DNA from: Heterohyrax brucei | Lineage: Eukaryota > Chordata > Mammalia > Hyracoidea > Procaviidae | DNA: 64,000 nucleotides | Direction: 5' to 3' | NCBI GenBank assembly: GCA_028571685.1 | Contig: CM053162.1 | Span: forward strand, 49,302,351 to 49,366,350 | Made by a program: the position numbers and the translations under genes | The notes under the pieces: generated by a model | The model's input: only the letters and a program-made list of their open reading frames with translations | What the model was told of the DNA's origin: nothing | The model's database searches: none | Part shown: one piece after another, positions 10,421 through 22,510 of the stretch | Numbering within the stretch: the first letter of the stretch is position 1 | How the letters are laid out: each line of letters opens with the position of its first letter

Positions 10421-13400
10421 TTTTAAGTTCTTATCGTAGGAGTCTCATGCAATATTTTTCCTTTTGTCACTGACTATTTTCACTCAACATAATGTCCTCC
10501 GATTGAAACCAGATTATGAGATGTTTCCTAAAACCATTGATGTTCTTTATCACTGCATAGTGTTCCATTGAGTATATATACCATAGTTTACCTATCCATT
10601 CCTCTCTTGTTGGGCATCTAGGTTGATTCCATCTTTTTGCTATTGAGGACTGTGCTGCAGGAAACATTCATGTGCATGTATGTATTAGTTGGTGTGAATA
10701 GCCTTGATTCTGTAGGATACATTCCAAGCTGAATTACTGGGTCAAGTGGTATATATATCTATATCCAGCTTTTTAAGGAAGCTCCAGATTGCTTTGCAAA
10801 GAGGTTGCACCGTTTTGCAAAACCACCAACAGTGTAGGAGAGTTCCAGTTTCTCCCCAGCCTCTCCAGCATTTGTCGTTTTGCATTTTTTGGATCATGGC
10901 CAACCTTGTTGAGGTAAAATGGTATCTCACTGTAGTTTTGATTTTAATTTCTTTAACAGCTAATGATTGTGAACATGCCTCATGTGTTTTTTGGCTGCCT
11001 GGATCTCCTCTTATAGATTGTGATCATCTACCTCATAGATTATGGAGATCGGGTATTGGTCTGACATATAGTTGCCAAATATTTTTTCCCATTCTGTATG
11101 TGGCCTTTTAATTCTATTAATAAAGCCTTTGGATGAGCAAAAGTGTTTGATTCTTAATAGTTCCCATTTATCTAGTTTCTCTTCTGTTGTTTGCAGTTTG
11201 TTTGACAGATTTTGAAATCTAAATTGTATATTAAAACTTCCATTGTTGTTCCTACATTTTCTTGGATGAGCTTTATCATTTTGGATTTGATATTTAGGTC
11301 TTTTATCCAGTTTGAGTTGGGTTTTGTATAAGGTGTAAGATATGGGTCTTACAGATGGATATCCAATTTTGCCAACACCATTTGCTGAAGAGATTGTTTT
11401 TTTCCCAGTTTCATGTCTTAGGGCCTTTGTCAAGTATCAACTGTTCAGAAGAAGATGGTATTACCTCTGGGGTCTCAATTCTGTTCCATTGATCTATCTG
11501 TCTGTTTTTGTACCAGTACCAGGATGTTTTGACTACTGCGGCAGTGTAATAGGTTCTAAAGTCGGGTGTGTGTTCTTCTTCTTCAGTAGTGCTTTGCTTA
11601 CCCAGGGCTTCTTCCCTTTCCAAATAAAGTTAGTAATTTGTTAATCCATCTCATTAAAAAATGTCACTGGAATTTGCATTGTGATTGTGTTATGTAAACA
11701 GATTGCTTTGGGTAAAATAAACATTTTCCCAATGTAAAGTCTTCCCATCCATGAGCAAGGTAGGTTTCTTCATTTATGTAAGTCTTTCTTAGTTTCTTGT
11801 AGTAAGGACTTGTAGTTCTCTTTGTAAAGGTCTGTTATTTCTCTGGTTAGATTTATTCCTAGGTACTTTGTCTTCTTATGGGCTATAGTAAATGGTATTG
11901 ATTTGGTGATTTCTTCCTTAATAATCTCGTTGTTAGTATAAAGGGATCCTACTGATTTACTTATGTTCGTCTTGTATCCTGAGACTTTGCTGAACTCTTC
12001 TATAAGTTTGAGTAGTTTACTTATGGATTCTTTAGGATTCTCTGCATATACAATCATATCATCTACAAATAGAGAGATTTTTACTTCTTATTTGCCGGTG
12101 CAGATGCCCTTTATTTCTTGGTCTTGTCTAATTGCTCTGGCTAGAACTTCTAGCACATAGAAGAGGTGAGAGTAGGCATCCTTGCCTAGTGCCTGTTCTC
12201 AAGGGAAACTGTTTCAGTCTTTCTCATTCAGGATGATGTAGGAAGTTGGCTTTGTATAAATGGCCGTTATTGCACTGAGGAGTTTGCTGTCTGTTCCTAT
12301 TTTGCTGAGAGTTTTTAGCGTGAATGGATGTCAGACTTTCTCAAATACCTTTTCTGCATCAACAGACAAAATCAGGTGTTGCTGAACCAGCCTTGCCTCC
12401 TTGGTATGAATTCAACTGGGTCATGATGAGTGATTTTTTTGATATGTTGTTGTATTCTATGGGCAAGAATTTTGTTGAAGATTTTTACATCTAGATTCAT
12501 GAGTGATCTCGGTCTGTAGTTCTCCTTTTTTGTTGAGCTTTTCCCTGCCTTTGGTACCAGGGTTATGCTGGCTTCATAGAATGAATTTGGGAGTATTCTA
12601 TCCCTTCCACTACTGTGAAATAGTCTCGGTAGTATTGGAGACAACTCTTCTCTAAAAGCTTGGTAAAATTTTGTGGTAAAGCCATCTGGGCCCTGGCTTT
12701 ATTTCATTGGTAGTTTTTTGATGACTTTTCAATCTCTTCCTTTGTGATAGGTTTATTAAGTGGTTCTGCTTCAGCTTGTGATAATTTTGTTAGGTGATAT
12801 GAATCAAAGAATTTGTCCATTTCCTCTAGGTTTTCAAGTTTGTTAGAATACATTCTTTCCTAGTATTCTGTTATGATATTTTTGATTTCTGTTGGATCCA
12901 TCATGACAACTCCCCTCTCATTTCTTATTTGGGTTATTTGTTTCCTTTCCTGCTTTTCTTTAGTAAGTTTAGCCAATGGTTTTTCAGTTTGGTTGACAGC
13001 TTTTAGATTTTCCAATTTTTTCAATTGTTCTGTTCTCTAATTCTTTTAGTTCTGCTCTAATCTTTCAGTTCTACCCTGGCCCCTAGGGTTGCCATGAGTT
13101 GGATCCAACTTGGCGGCACTTGGTTTGGCTTGGCTGGCTGCTCTAATCTTTAGGATCTCTTTTCTTCTGGTGCCCGAGATGTTCCTCTGTTGTTCTCTCT
13201 ACTTTTTCAAGCTGTAAGTTGAGTTCTTTGATTTGCTTTCTTTCTTCCTTCCAGATGTGTGCATTTATGGAGATAAACTGACCTCTGAGCACTGCGTTGG
13301 CTGTATCCCATAGGTTCTGGTAGGAAATATTTTCATTCTCATTAGAATCCATAAATTTCTTTATTTCATCTTTGATTTCTTCTATAACCCATAGTTTTTT

Positions 13401-14163
13401 GAACAACTTGTTGTTCAGTTTCCATGAGTTCCACTTTCTATGTTTTCTCTGCTATCGATTTTGACTTTTATAGCTTTATGATCTGAGAAGATCCTTTGCA
13501 TTAATTCAATGGTATGGATTTTGTTGAGAATTGCTTTATGTCATAACACATGGTCTGTTCTGGAGAATGTTCTGTGTGCACTGGAGAAGAAGCTGTAGTT
13601 GTCCACTGATGGATAGAAAGTTCTATATATGTCAATGAGGTCTAGTTGGTTAATTGTGGAAATAAGGTCTTCTGTGTCTTTATTGAGCTTTTTTCTAAAT
13701 GATCTGTCCAATATTGACAGTGGAGTGTTGAAGTCTCCCACTATTATTGTGGAGTGATGTGTCTCATTTTTTACTGTAGTCAGTGTTTCTTTGATGTATT
13801 CAGGTGCTCTAATACCAGGTGCATAAATATTTAATATTGTTAATTTCTGTTTGTGTATTGAACCTCTCAGGAATAGTGTCCCTCCTTGTCCATGATGGTA
13901 GATTTTACATTAAAATCTATTTTATTTCAGATTAGAATTGCCATACCTGCTCTTCATTGTGTATTCTTAGCTCGATATGTATTCTTCCATCCTTTAATTT
14001 TCAGTTTGTTCATATCTTTAAGTCTAAGGTGAGCTTTTTGTAGGCAACATCTGGATGGGCTGTGTCTTTTGATCCAAGATGTAACTTGATGTCTCTTTAG
14101 TGGAGCATTCAGTCCATTCACATTCAGTGTGATTGTTGATAGGTATGTGTTCAGTGCTGCCAT
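10420..14163 (-). pseudogene. L1A ORF2p (endonuclease-reverse transcriptase), broken
   Basis: L1 ORF2p nicks target DNA and copies L1 RNA into it. From the Met at 14163 the frame opens MAALNTYLSTITLNVNG, the start of the endonuclease. The endonuclease motif GDFN is intact at 13727-13738, in the piece 13541-13741. A linker piece lies at 13143-13406. RT N-terminal wording at 12372-12644 includes [19 protein letters not shown] motif C reads FVDD at 12058-12069 (family FADD), so both Asp residues are kept. Then come a C-terminal piece at 11011-11433 and the Cys-rich end CWRGWGETGTLLHCWW (10742-10930) and EWIGKLWYIYSMEHYAVI (10467-10667). About 3.7 kb would encode near 1220 residues, close to the usual 1275. 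Several frame changes make it nonfunctional. Confidence 0.9.
13052..13151 (+). mobile_element. 5'-truncated AfroSINE with target duplication, inside L1A ORF2
   Basis: A 72-bp SINE tail (13066-13137: 'cagttctaccctggccccta', 'gttgccatgagttggatcca', ending in 'tggtttggcttggctgg') is flanked by the exact 14-bp direct repeat ctgctctaatcttt at 13052-13065 and 13138-13151. The repeat belongs to the L1, so the SINE landed after the L1. Confidence 0.9.
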
Positions 14164-14507
14164 TGTGATATTATTTATTTTTGTGTTGATGTTTTCTCTG
14201 TTCTTTTTAATCTGTTCTGGGACATTCTTCTTTGTGAGCTGATTTTTCACCTTTTTCAGGGTTGGTTTTGTGGTTGTTGAGATTCCTAGTACATTTCTTG
14301 ATTTGATATGTTGCATCTTTATTGTGCTTTACAGCTGACCCTAAGGTCCCCCTTAATAAACTATGTATAAATCCAATTTCAGTTATTACCAGTCTTATCA
14401 ACTTCCTCTCCTTCTGGAAGGACTATAACAACTATAGTACATCCTTCTTTTTAATATGAAGACATCATAGCTTTCATGATATTGTAACTGGATTAATTCT
14501 TTCAGTA

Positions 14508-15522
14508 TTATAGCTTTGATTGAGTTTGGAGTCTTCCCTTACTGAGCAGGTGACGTGTCTTGTATTTGTTTCTAAAATGTAAAGTTAGTGGTTTTGTTCT
14601 TCTAAGCCAAGAGATTCTTTCAATATTTCTTGTAGCTTTGGTTTGGTTTTTACAGTATCTGAGTTTCTGTTTATCTGTGAAGTTCTTAATTTCATTTTCA
14701 TATTTAAAAAATAATTTTACAGGGTATATAATTCTTGGTTGGAAATTCTCTTTTGAGGCTTTGAATGTGTCATGCCACTGTCTCCATGCTGGCATTGTTT
14801 CTGCTGAGAAATCCAATGAAAGCCTCCAGGGTTTCCTTCTGAGTGTTAGCTATGCTTTGAGTCTTTCTGTTTATGTTTCATTTTGTTAAGCTTGATTATA
14901 ATATGTCTTGGAGTCTTTCTTTTGAGATCTATATTGAGTGGTGTTTGATATGTCTTGGATATCTATATTCTCTTCTTTCATAATTTCTGGGAAGTTCTGT
15001 TTCAGCAGCTCAGCAACAATACTCTTTGTGTTCTCAGGTGTCTCACCCTGTTCAGGGACTCCAAGTAATCGTAGGTTGTTCTTCTTAGTAAAGTCCCACA
15101 TGCTTCTTAGTGCTTCTTCATTTTTCTTCTTTCTTTTTTCTGATTTCTCCTCATAGTTGCTGGAGTCATTAGGTCTGTCTTCCAAATCAGAAAGTCTGTT
15201 TTCCATTTGTTCTATTCTCTTTTTCATGACTTTGAATTCACATTTTTTGGTCTTTGATTTTGTTGTTTATCTGTTGGATTTCAGAGTACTGGTGTTCAAT
15301 CAGATCAAACAGCTTGCTTAATTTTTCATTTTGCTTCGCTGCATTTTGTATAAAATATAGGAGGGCTCTATATGTAACCCTTCTGTATCCACCTTCCAAT
15401 ATTTTCTGAAAACCTTCTTCGTCTGGGAAGTTGTGAGGTGCTTTCTTTTCAGGGCCTTGTGATGCCATGGGTGATTTCTTGGTTATGGTTTTCTCCAGAG
15501 TTTGTTGATTTTTGGGCTTCAT
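14508..15522 (-). pseudogene. L1A ORF1p (RNA-binding chaperone), broken
   Basis: ORF1p coats L1 RNA as a trimer. Three pieces in order span about 338 codons, the normal size. The first (15238-15522) starts at Met 15522 (MKPKNQQTLEK) and leads into a coiled coil (NEKLSKLFDLIEHQY). The second (14886-15227) has the end of the coiled coil (MKKRIEQMENRLSDLEDR) and the RRM start (NNLRLLGVPEQGE). The third (14508-14816) has the C-terminal domain (MDFSAETMPAWRQWHD and FTDKQKLR). Frame shifts separate the pieces. Confidence 0.9.
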
Positions 15523-16583
15523 GCGGGTTAATAGAGGCTGGGACAGATGCTGTGAAGATGGACTGCAGTTGCTTCTCTAGGCTGTTTTAAAATAAGAGGG
15601 AAAAAGTATATGATAACTTCCAAAGTCAGTCAGGATTTCAGGTGTATTGGTCCCATTTCCCGGGTGGCATATTAAGCACCTCTATATAGAATCCCAGATG
15701 TTATAAACTAGCTCAAAATACTAAAAGGCTATTGCCCTGCTGGACTCTGCTATTGGGCCCCAGCTGTAGTTGACACGTTGTAGAATACTGCTTTACTGCC
15801 AGAAAAGCGCTCTCTTCCAGGCAGGCACCGCCTCCCAGCCCAGGAATTAGGTCCAGCTGAGGCTTCCATATGTATATGTCTACCTCTCAGTGGAACAAGA
15901 TGGTGTCCCACACAAGCTCATCACCCTGCTGAGACCAAAAGAGAGGCCAAAGATGCTGAGATGCATAGAGTACACAGCCTCTGTTGGCAGACACCAGCCA
16001 TAGGCGACACTGTAAAATACTGCTTTTCTTCTGGAAAAGTGTTCTCCCCCAGGAAGGTGCTGCCTCCCAGCCTAGGAACTAAGTCCAGCTGGGGCCTCTG
16101 TATCTGTATAGGTATCTCTGCCTCCCAGTGGAACATGATGGCATCCCACACAAGCTTGCCACCACCTCAGTACCAGCTACTATGTGGCAGAGGCAGCAAG
16201 AGAGGCCAAAGGTGCCGAGAGACACAGCGTATAAAGCCAAGGTCTCAAAATATGGCAATTTCACTTTCTGTTCTCACCTTCAGTGCATCTGAGATTAGCA
16301 GCTAGTCAAGTATCAGCTCCACCCACCAGCTAAGACAGAGAAAAATAAAATTAAAATGATGAGTTATGTTCAGTCCGTGCAAGCCTGCACTCACTGAGAG
16401 TGCGGTCAGCAAAATAGAGGAGTTTTTGCATTCAGTGGTATGAAGTCCAAATTAACAGTCCTAGGCCACATCCTAGGGCTCACTAGGTGTCCAGAAGGTT
16501 CCATTTAATTATCAATTCAGGTCTTGTTTTACAGAAGGATTTAGGGAAACGTGTATTTAGTCTGTCATCTTGACTCTGCTTCC
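15523..16583 (-). promoter_or_regulatory. L1A 5' UTR with two tandem units
   Basis: The region upstream of ORF1 contains two related units about 232 bp apart: taga/taaaatactgc at 15781 and 16013, and 'cccagcc(c/t)aggaa' at 15834 and 16066. The offset grows to 259 bp at 'gagaggccaa' (15941 and 16200), so there is an internal indel. In other L1 lineages repeated 5' monomers act as promoters; that role here is inferred. Confidence 0.65.
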
Positions 16584-16585
16584 TA

Positions 16586-16790
16586 ATTTTTTTTTTGAGA
16601 TTGAGTGAAAGTGTACAGTCTGGTTTAAATTCACGTGCCCACCTATGTGCAGCTCCTACTGCTTTTGTTGCCTGGTGACAGCACTCTCCTCCTTTCTCTT
16701 CTGTACAAGTCACATCCTCTTAACAGTCCCCTGTCCCATCTTATCCCCCCTCTCCACTCCCCCAGTACAATTGAAATTTCCATTTAAGCA
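16586..16790 (-). repeat. L1 3'-end fragment
   Basis: A separate, 5'-truncated L1 of about 200 bp. It begins with a T run (16586-16596) and the same 3' UTR wording as its neighbours ('gtgaaagtgtacagtctggt', 'cacgtgcccacctatg', 'tggtgacagcactctcctcc'). It sits between the 5' end of L1A and the 3' end of L1B. Confidence 0.75.
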
Positions 16791-17849
16791 TTCCAAGTCC
16801 TGCAGTTTTATCACTTATTGTTGGAAAATTTCTCTGAACTATCAAGTTTTTTTTAAGTATTTTTTTGTGCTTTCAGTGAAAGTTTACAATCCAGGTCAAT
16901 CTGTCATACAAAAATGTGTACACATGTTACTATGTAACTCTAGCTTGCTCTCTCTACAATGTGACAGCACACTCCTCCTCCTTTCCACCCTGTATTTCCT
17001 GTGTCCATTCAGCCAACCCCTGTCCCCCTCCACCCTTATATCTTGTCTCTTGACAGAAGCTGCCCAGTTAATCTCACGTATCCAGTTAATCCAAGAAGCA
17101 CACTCTTCACCAGTAACATTATAAGTCTTAGAGTCCAGTCCAATCTTTGAAGAGTTGGCTTCAGGAATGGATTCAGTTTTAGACTAACAGAGAGTCTAGG
17201 GACCATGTCTATCTGGGACCCTCCAATCTGTTGAACCACCAAACCTAGTCTTTTTAATAGGGCTTGAATTCTGCACCCCGGTTTTCTCCTGTTTCATCAG
17301 GCACTCTCTGTTGTGTTCTCTGTCAGGGCAGTCATTGGTGGTGGCTGGGTACCACCTAGTTCTTCTGATCTCATGCTGATATAGTCTCTGGATTATGTGG
17401 TCTTTTCTGTCTCTTGAGTTCATGTTTTCCTTATGCCTTTGATGTCCTTCATACACCTATGCTTCAGGTGGGTTGGGCTCAATTGACGCTTCTTAGATGG
17501 CTGTGTGCTGGCTTTCAAGACCTTGGATGCCACTCACCAAAGTGGGATGTAGAACATTTTCTTAAAAAATTTTGTTGTGCCAATTGACCTAGATGTCCCC
17601 TGAAACCCTGATTACCAGACCCCTGACTCTGCTACTCTGTACTTCAGTGTTAAGTTATGTTTAAGAACTTCTTAGCTTTTTGTTTACTCCAGTTGTATTA
17701 ACTTCTCCTCTATGTGTATTGTCCCTCTCTTCACCTGACTTAATTCTTTTCTACTATCTAATAAATACCCCCTTCCATCTCTTCCTACCCTTGCAAACAT
17801 CAAACACTTTTCTTCTGTGTTTAAAACTTTTCATGAGTCCTTATAACAG

Positions 17850-20800
17850 TGGTCTCATACAGTATTTGTGCTTTTTCAACTAATTTCACTTAGCACAATG
17901 TCTTCTGGATTGCTCCACGTTGTGAGATGTCTCCCAAATTCATCTTTGTATAAGCATTAGTGAGTTTTAGGAGTTTTCAGTGAGCTATTTTCTTAGTTGG
18001 TGTTGGTACATTGTTAGTAATACTATGTATTCTGTTTATGCCATGTATTAGGACTCACAGAGTTGTCACTATTTTTTTTCTTCCATGATCTTTATTTTTT
18101 TAGGTTTTATATTCAGGTGTTTGATCTATTTTAAATTAGTTTTGGGGCATGGTGTGAGAAGTGGATCTTGTTTCAATTTTTTGCAGATGGGTATCCAGTT
18201 ATGCCAACACCATTTGTGGAAGAGACTGTTTTCCCAATTTATGGCCTTTGGGCTTTTGTCAAATATCAGTTGCTCATAGGTGGATGATTTTACATCTGGA
18301 TTCTCAATTCCGTCCCATTGGTCTGTGTGTCTTTTGCTGTACCAGTTTCAGGCTGTTTTGACTATCATGATAGTGTAATAGGTTCTATAGTCAGATAGTG
18401 TCAGGCCTTCCACTTTGCATTTCTTATTCAGTAAGGCTTTACTTACCAGTGGCTTCTTCTGTTTCCATGAAAAATTGGTGATTTGTTTCTCCATCTCATT
18501 AAGCAGTGCCATTGGAATTTGGATCAGGATTGTATTGTACCTATAGATCTCTTTGGGTATCTTAGACAGTTCTGCAATGTTGAGACTTCCTAGCCACGAG
18601 CAAAGTAAGTTTCTCTATTTATGTAGGTCTCATTTATTGCTTGCAATAGTCTTGCAGTTTTCTTTGTATAGTCTTTTACGCCTCTTGTTAGATTCATTCC
18701 TAGATATTTTATCTTCTTGAGGGCTGTGATACATGGTATTTATTTGGTGACTTCCTCTTTGATGTTCTGTTTGTTGATTTAAAGGAATCCAACTAATTTT
18801 TATATGTTTATCTTGTATCCTCATACTATACCAAACTCTTTTATTAGTCCCAATATTTTTTTCTTGTGGATTCTTTAGGGTTTTCCATGTACAAGACCAC
18901 ATCACCTGCAGTTGGAGATACTTTTATTTACTCCTTACCAATTTGGATTCCCTTTATTTCTTTTTCTACCCTGATTGCTCTGTATAGAACTTCCAGCACT
19001 GTGTTGAGTAAAAGTGGTAACAAAGGGCATCATTGTCTGGTTCCTTTTCTCAAGAGGAATACTTTCAGATTCTCTCCATTTAGGATGATGGTGGCTATTG
19101 GTTTTGTATGAATGATCTTTATTATGCTAAGAAAGTTCCCTTCTATTCCTATTTTGTTTAGAGTTTTTAAAGTGAGTGGATGTTGGACTTTCTGCATCAA
19201 TTGATAAATTCAAGTGACTCTTACTGTCTTTTATTTGTGTGATTGATTACTTTGACTGTTTTCCTCCTGTTGATCCATCCCTGCATCCTTGGTATGAATT
19301 TCATTTGGTCATGGTGAATTATGTTTTTCATATATTGTTGAATTCTACTGGCTTGAATTTTGTTGAGGATTTTTGCATCAAAGTTCATGAGAGGTATTAG
19401 TGTGTAATTTTCTTTTGTTGTGGTATCTTTACTGGGCATTAGTATCACAGCTATACTGGTTTCATAGAAGGAATCTGACAGTACTCCTTCCTTTTCTATG
19501 CCCCAAAATACCTTTAATACTAGTGGTGTTAAAAGTTAGGTGGAATTCTTTTTTTGTAAAAGCTGGGTAGAATTCTCCAGTGAAGCTGTCTGGACCAGGA
19601 CTTTTTTGTTGTTTTTCTTTTCTGGGAGTGTTCTGTTACCTTTTCAATCTCTTCTTTTTTATGGGTTTATTTAGTCATTCTACCTCTGTTTGTATTAGTT
19701 TGGGTAGGTAGCATGTTTCTAGAACTTTGTCCATTTCCTTTAGGTTTGCAAACTTGTTAGATCATAATTTTTTATAGCATTCTATTTTTTTTTTTAATTG
19801 CAGTTGGGTCTGTTGTGATATTGTCCAAGTCATTTCTTATTTGGATTATTTTCTTCATCTCCTGTTTTTCTTTTGCCAGGTTGGCCAGTCGTTTATCTTT
19901 CCAAATAACCAGGTTTTGGTCATGTTCACTCTTCTGGCCATTTTTATATTCCCTAGTTCATTTAAGGAAACCCTAGTTGGGTAGTGGTTAAGTGCCACAC
20001 ATGGTAACCATGAAGTCAGCAGTCTAAATCCACCAGATTGTCTTTGGAAACTCTATAAGGCAGTTCTATTCTGACCTATATGTTCACTATGAGTTGGAAT
20101 CAACTTGACAGCAGTGGGTTTGGTGGTATTTATTTCATTTAGTTCTGTTCTAATTTTTATTACTTGACTTATTCTGGTGCCCAAAGATTTCTGCTGCTCT
20201 CTTTCTACCTGTTCAAGCTGCAGGGTCAATGCTTTGATTTGGACCTTTCCTTCATTTTGAATGTGTGCATTTATTGAGATAACTTGACCCATGAGCTATG
20301 CTTTTGTTGTGTCCCTTAGTTTCTGGTTGGATATGTTTTCATTCTCATTTGATTCTATGAATTTCTTTATTTTGTTGTTGATTTCTTCTATAACCCAGTC
20401 GTTTTTGAGCAAAGTGTTGTTCAGCTTCTGTTCTTTACTTTTTTTGCTTTTTCTGTTATTGGTTTCTACTTTTACACCTTTATGGTCTGAAAGGATGCTT
20501 TGTAATATTTCAGTGCTTTGAATTTTGTCAAGGCTTGCTTTATAGCTTAATATGTGTTATATTCTAGAGAATGTTTCATGTACATTGGAAAAGAAATTGT
20601 ACTTGGCTGCTGTTAGATGAAGTGTTCCCTATGTCTGTAATGTCAAGTTGGTTGATTGTAGCATTTCAATCTTCTGTGTCTTTATTGAACTTGTTTCTGG
20701 ATGCTCTGTCCTTCACTGAAAGTAATGTGCTGAATTCTCCTACTATTACTAGAGAGTTGTCCATTTCTCTTTTCAATGCAGCTAAAGTTTGTTTTATTTA

Positions 20801-21130
20801 TTACGGAGACTTATCACTGTATGCATAAATATTTAATATGGGTATGTCCTCCTGGAGTATTGACTGTTTAATAATTATATAGTGTCCTTCCTTATCCTTT
20901 GTGATGGATTTTCTTTAACGTTTATTTTATAAAAAAACGACTGTTGTCACTCTTGCTGTTTTTTGAGTACTGTTAGTTTGATATATTTTTTCTATCTTTT
21001 GAGTTTTAATCTGTTCACCTATTTAAGATGTGTCTCCTGTCAGGGGCATATAGATGAATTGTATTTTGTAACCAATCTGTCATTCTCTATCTCTTTATTG
21101 CTCCACTTATCTCATTTACATTCTGCATAA
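17850..21130 (-). pseudogene. L1B ORF2p, decayed
   Basis: Recognisable pieces are the RT N-terminal wording [19 protein letters not shown] (19221-19448), the block after motif C (18630-18905), and a linker piece (20053-20292, which partly reads through the inserted SINE). RT motif C reads AGDV at 18898-18909 instead of FADD, so one catalytic Asp is lost. The endonuclease GDFN motif appears as GEFS at 20729-20740. Both active sites are therefore damaged. Confidence 0.8.
19957..20141 (+). mobile_element. AfroSINE with target duplication, inside L1B ORF2
   Basis: A complete short-form SINE (19965-20133): 'ggaaaccctagttgggtagt', 'ggcagttctattctgaccta', and the tail 'gagttggaatcaacttgaca'. Flanked by 'ttcattta' at 19957-19964 and 20134-20141, which is the likely target duplication. 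Confidence 0.85.
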
Positions 21131-21619
21131 TTATTGCCAGTTATGAGCTTACAGCTGTCATTTTGATGTCTTTTATGTGTATGTTGTAGACAATTCCTTT
21201 GTTCCACTTAATTTTCTGTGCTGAGTGGTTTCTCTTTGCATGTTTTCTTCTCATCTTTTTAATCATTGTAGTTTTGTATTTGCTGAGACTTGTTGGTTTT
21301 CTTTTATTTAAGTTTTGATGCATAAGATTGTTACTTTCCTTTGTGATTATGTTAATATTTATCCCTATTTTTCTAAATTTAAAATAATCTTTAATTTCTT
21401 TGTACTGCTTTTACTTCCTCTCAATAAGGAAGATCTATGATTGCATTTTCTAAATTCCTATTTTTTGTCAAAATGATGTCACCTTTCACATAATGACACC
21501 TGTTTTCATAGTTCCAATGCTTTGCCTTTGATTTATTTTTGTGATTTCCCTGTCTGAGTTGATATCCGTTTACTCTGTTCTGCATTCTAGTCTTAGGTTG
21601 TTATCTGATATTATTGATT

Positions 21620-22510
21620 TTCTAACCAAATGACTATAGCATTTTGTATCATTTTGGTTCAGTTTTTGCATATTATGTACATTTCTCTTTGTCTAGACAT
21701 GTCCTAATTTCACCATTACATTTAAGAGACAGTTTTGTGGGATATAAAATTCTTGGGTGGCAATTTTTTTCCTTTCAGTCTTTGTGTATGTCATCCTATT
21801 GCCTTCTTCCTGCAAGGATTCTGTTGAGTAGTCCAAAGCTTAGCCTTATTGATTTTACAGGTTATTTTTCATTTATCTCTGGCTACTTCTAAAATTGTTT
21901 TCTTCTTTTTAGTTTTGGAAAGTTTGATTATAATCTGCCTTGGTGTCTTTGTTTTGGGATCTCTACCATGTGAAGTTCAATGAGCATCTTGGATAGATAT
22001 CTTCTTATCTTTCATGATATCAGAAGTTTTCTGTAGACAAGTCTTCAGCAATTCTTTCTATTTTCTGTTGTCTCCTCCTTTCTGGTACTGCAACCATTGA
22101 TAAATCATTCCTCTTGATAGAGTCTCACATAATTCATAGTGTTTATTGATTGCTTAAAATTCTTTTATCTGATTTTTTTCCACAAACATATTGGTGTCAC
22201 ATGTTTTATCTTCAGTCTCACTAAACCTTCCATTTCCTCAGTTCTGCCCCTTTGACAATCTATTGAGCTGTCTATTTCTATAATTTTATTATTAATCCTC
22301 AGAATTACTACTTGCTGTCTCTGTGTGCTTTCTTGCAGCATTTTCAATTTGTTATTATGCTCTGCTGCATTTTGCCTCATCTCTTTCCTGACCTCTTGAA
22401 GAGTTATAAATGTGAATCTTTTGTACTCTACCTCTAATAATTCCAGGAAACTCTTCATCTGAAATATTTCTTGGTTCTTTGTTTTAGGAGCTTTCTGAAG
22501 CCATTATGGT
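21620..22510 (-). pseudogene. L1B ORF1p, decayed
   Basis: The clearest part is 22165-22458, which is coiled-coil-like (EVRKEMRQNAAEHNNKLKM) and corresponds to the middle of L1 ORF1p. The C-terminal domain region (about 21640-21990) aligns by wording with that of L1A ('gggatataaaattcttggg' and 'aaagtttgattataatctgc'). Stops break the frame. Confidence 0.7.

Larger units (their letters stand above)
9449..16583 (-). mobile_element. L1 LINE, nearly full length (upstream copy, 'L1A')
   Basis: About 7.1 kb on the minus strand. The 3' end is the poly-T at 9451-9460. The parts follow in L1 order: 3' UTR 9460-10420, ORF2 about 10420-14163, spacer, ORF1 14508-15522, 5' UTR 15523-16583. The 5' terminus read on the minus strand is 'ggaagcagagtcaagatgac', the same layout as the start of other mammalian L1s (a caagatggc-type motif). 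A possible target duplication 'taatttt' occurs at 9442-9448 and 16584-16590. Stops and frameshifts break both frames, and a small SINE interrupts ORF2 at 13066-13137. Confidence 0.93.

Noticed and set aside
16645..17124. 159-codon open frame on the plus strand
   Set aside because: It is antisense to two L1 3' ends; the Leu/Ser-rich wording comes from pyrimidine-rich L1 3' UTR.
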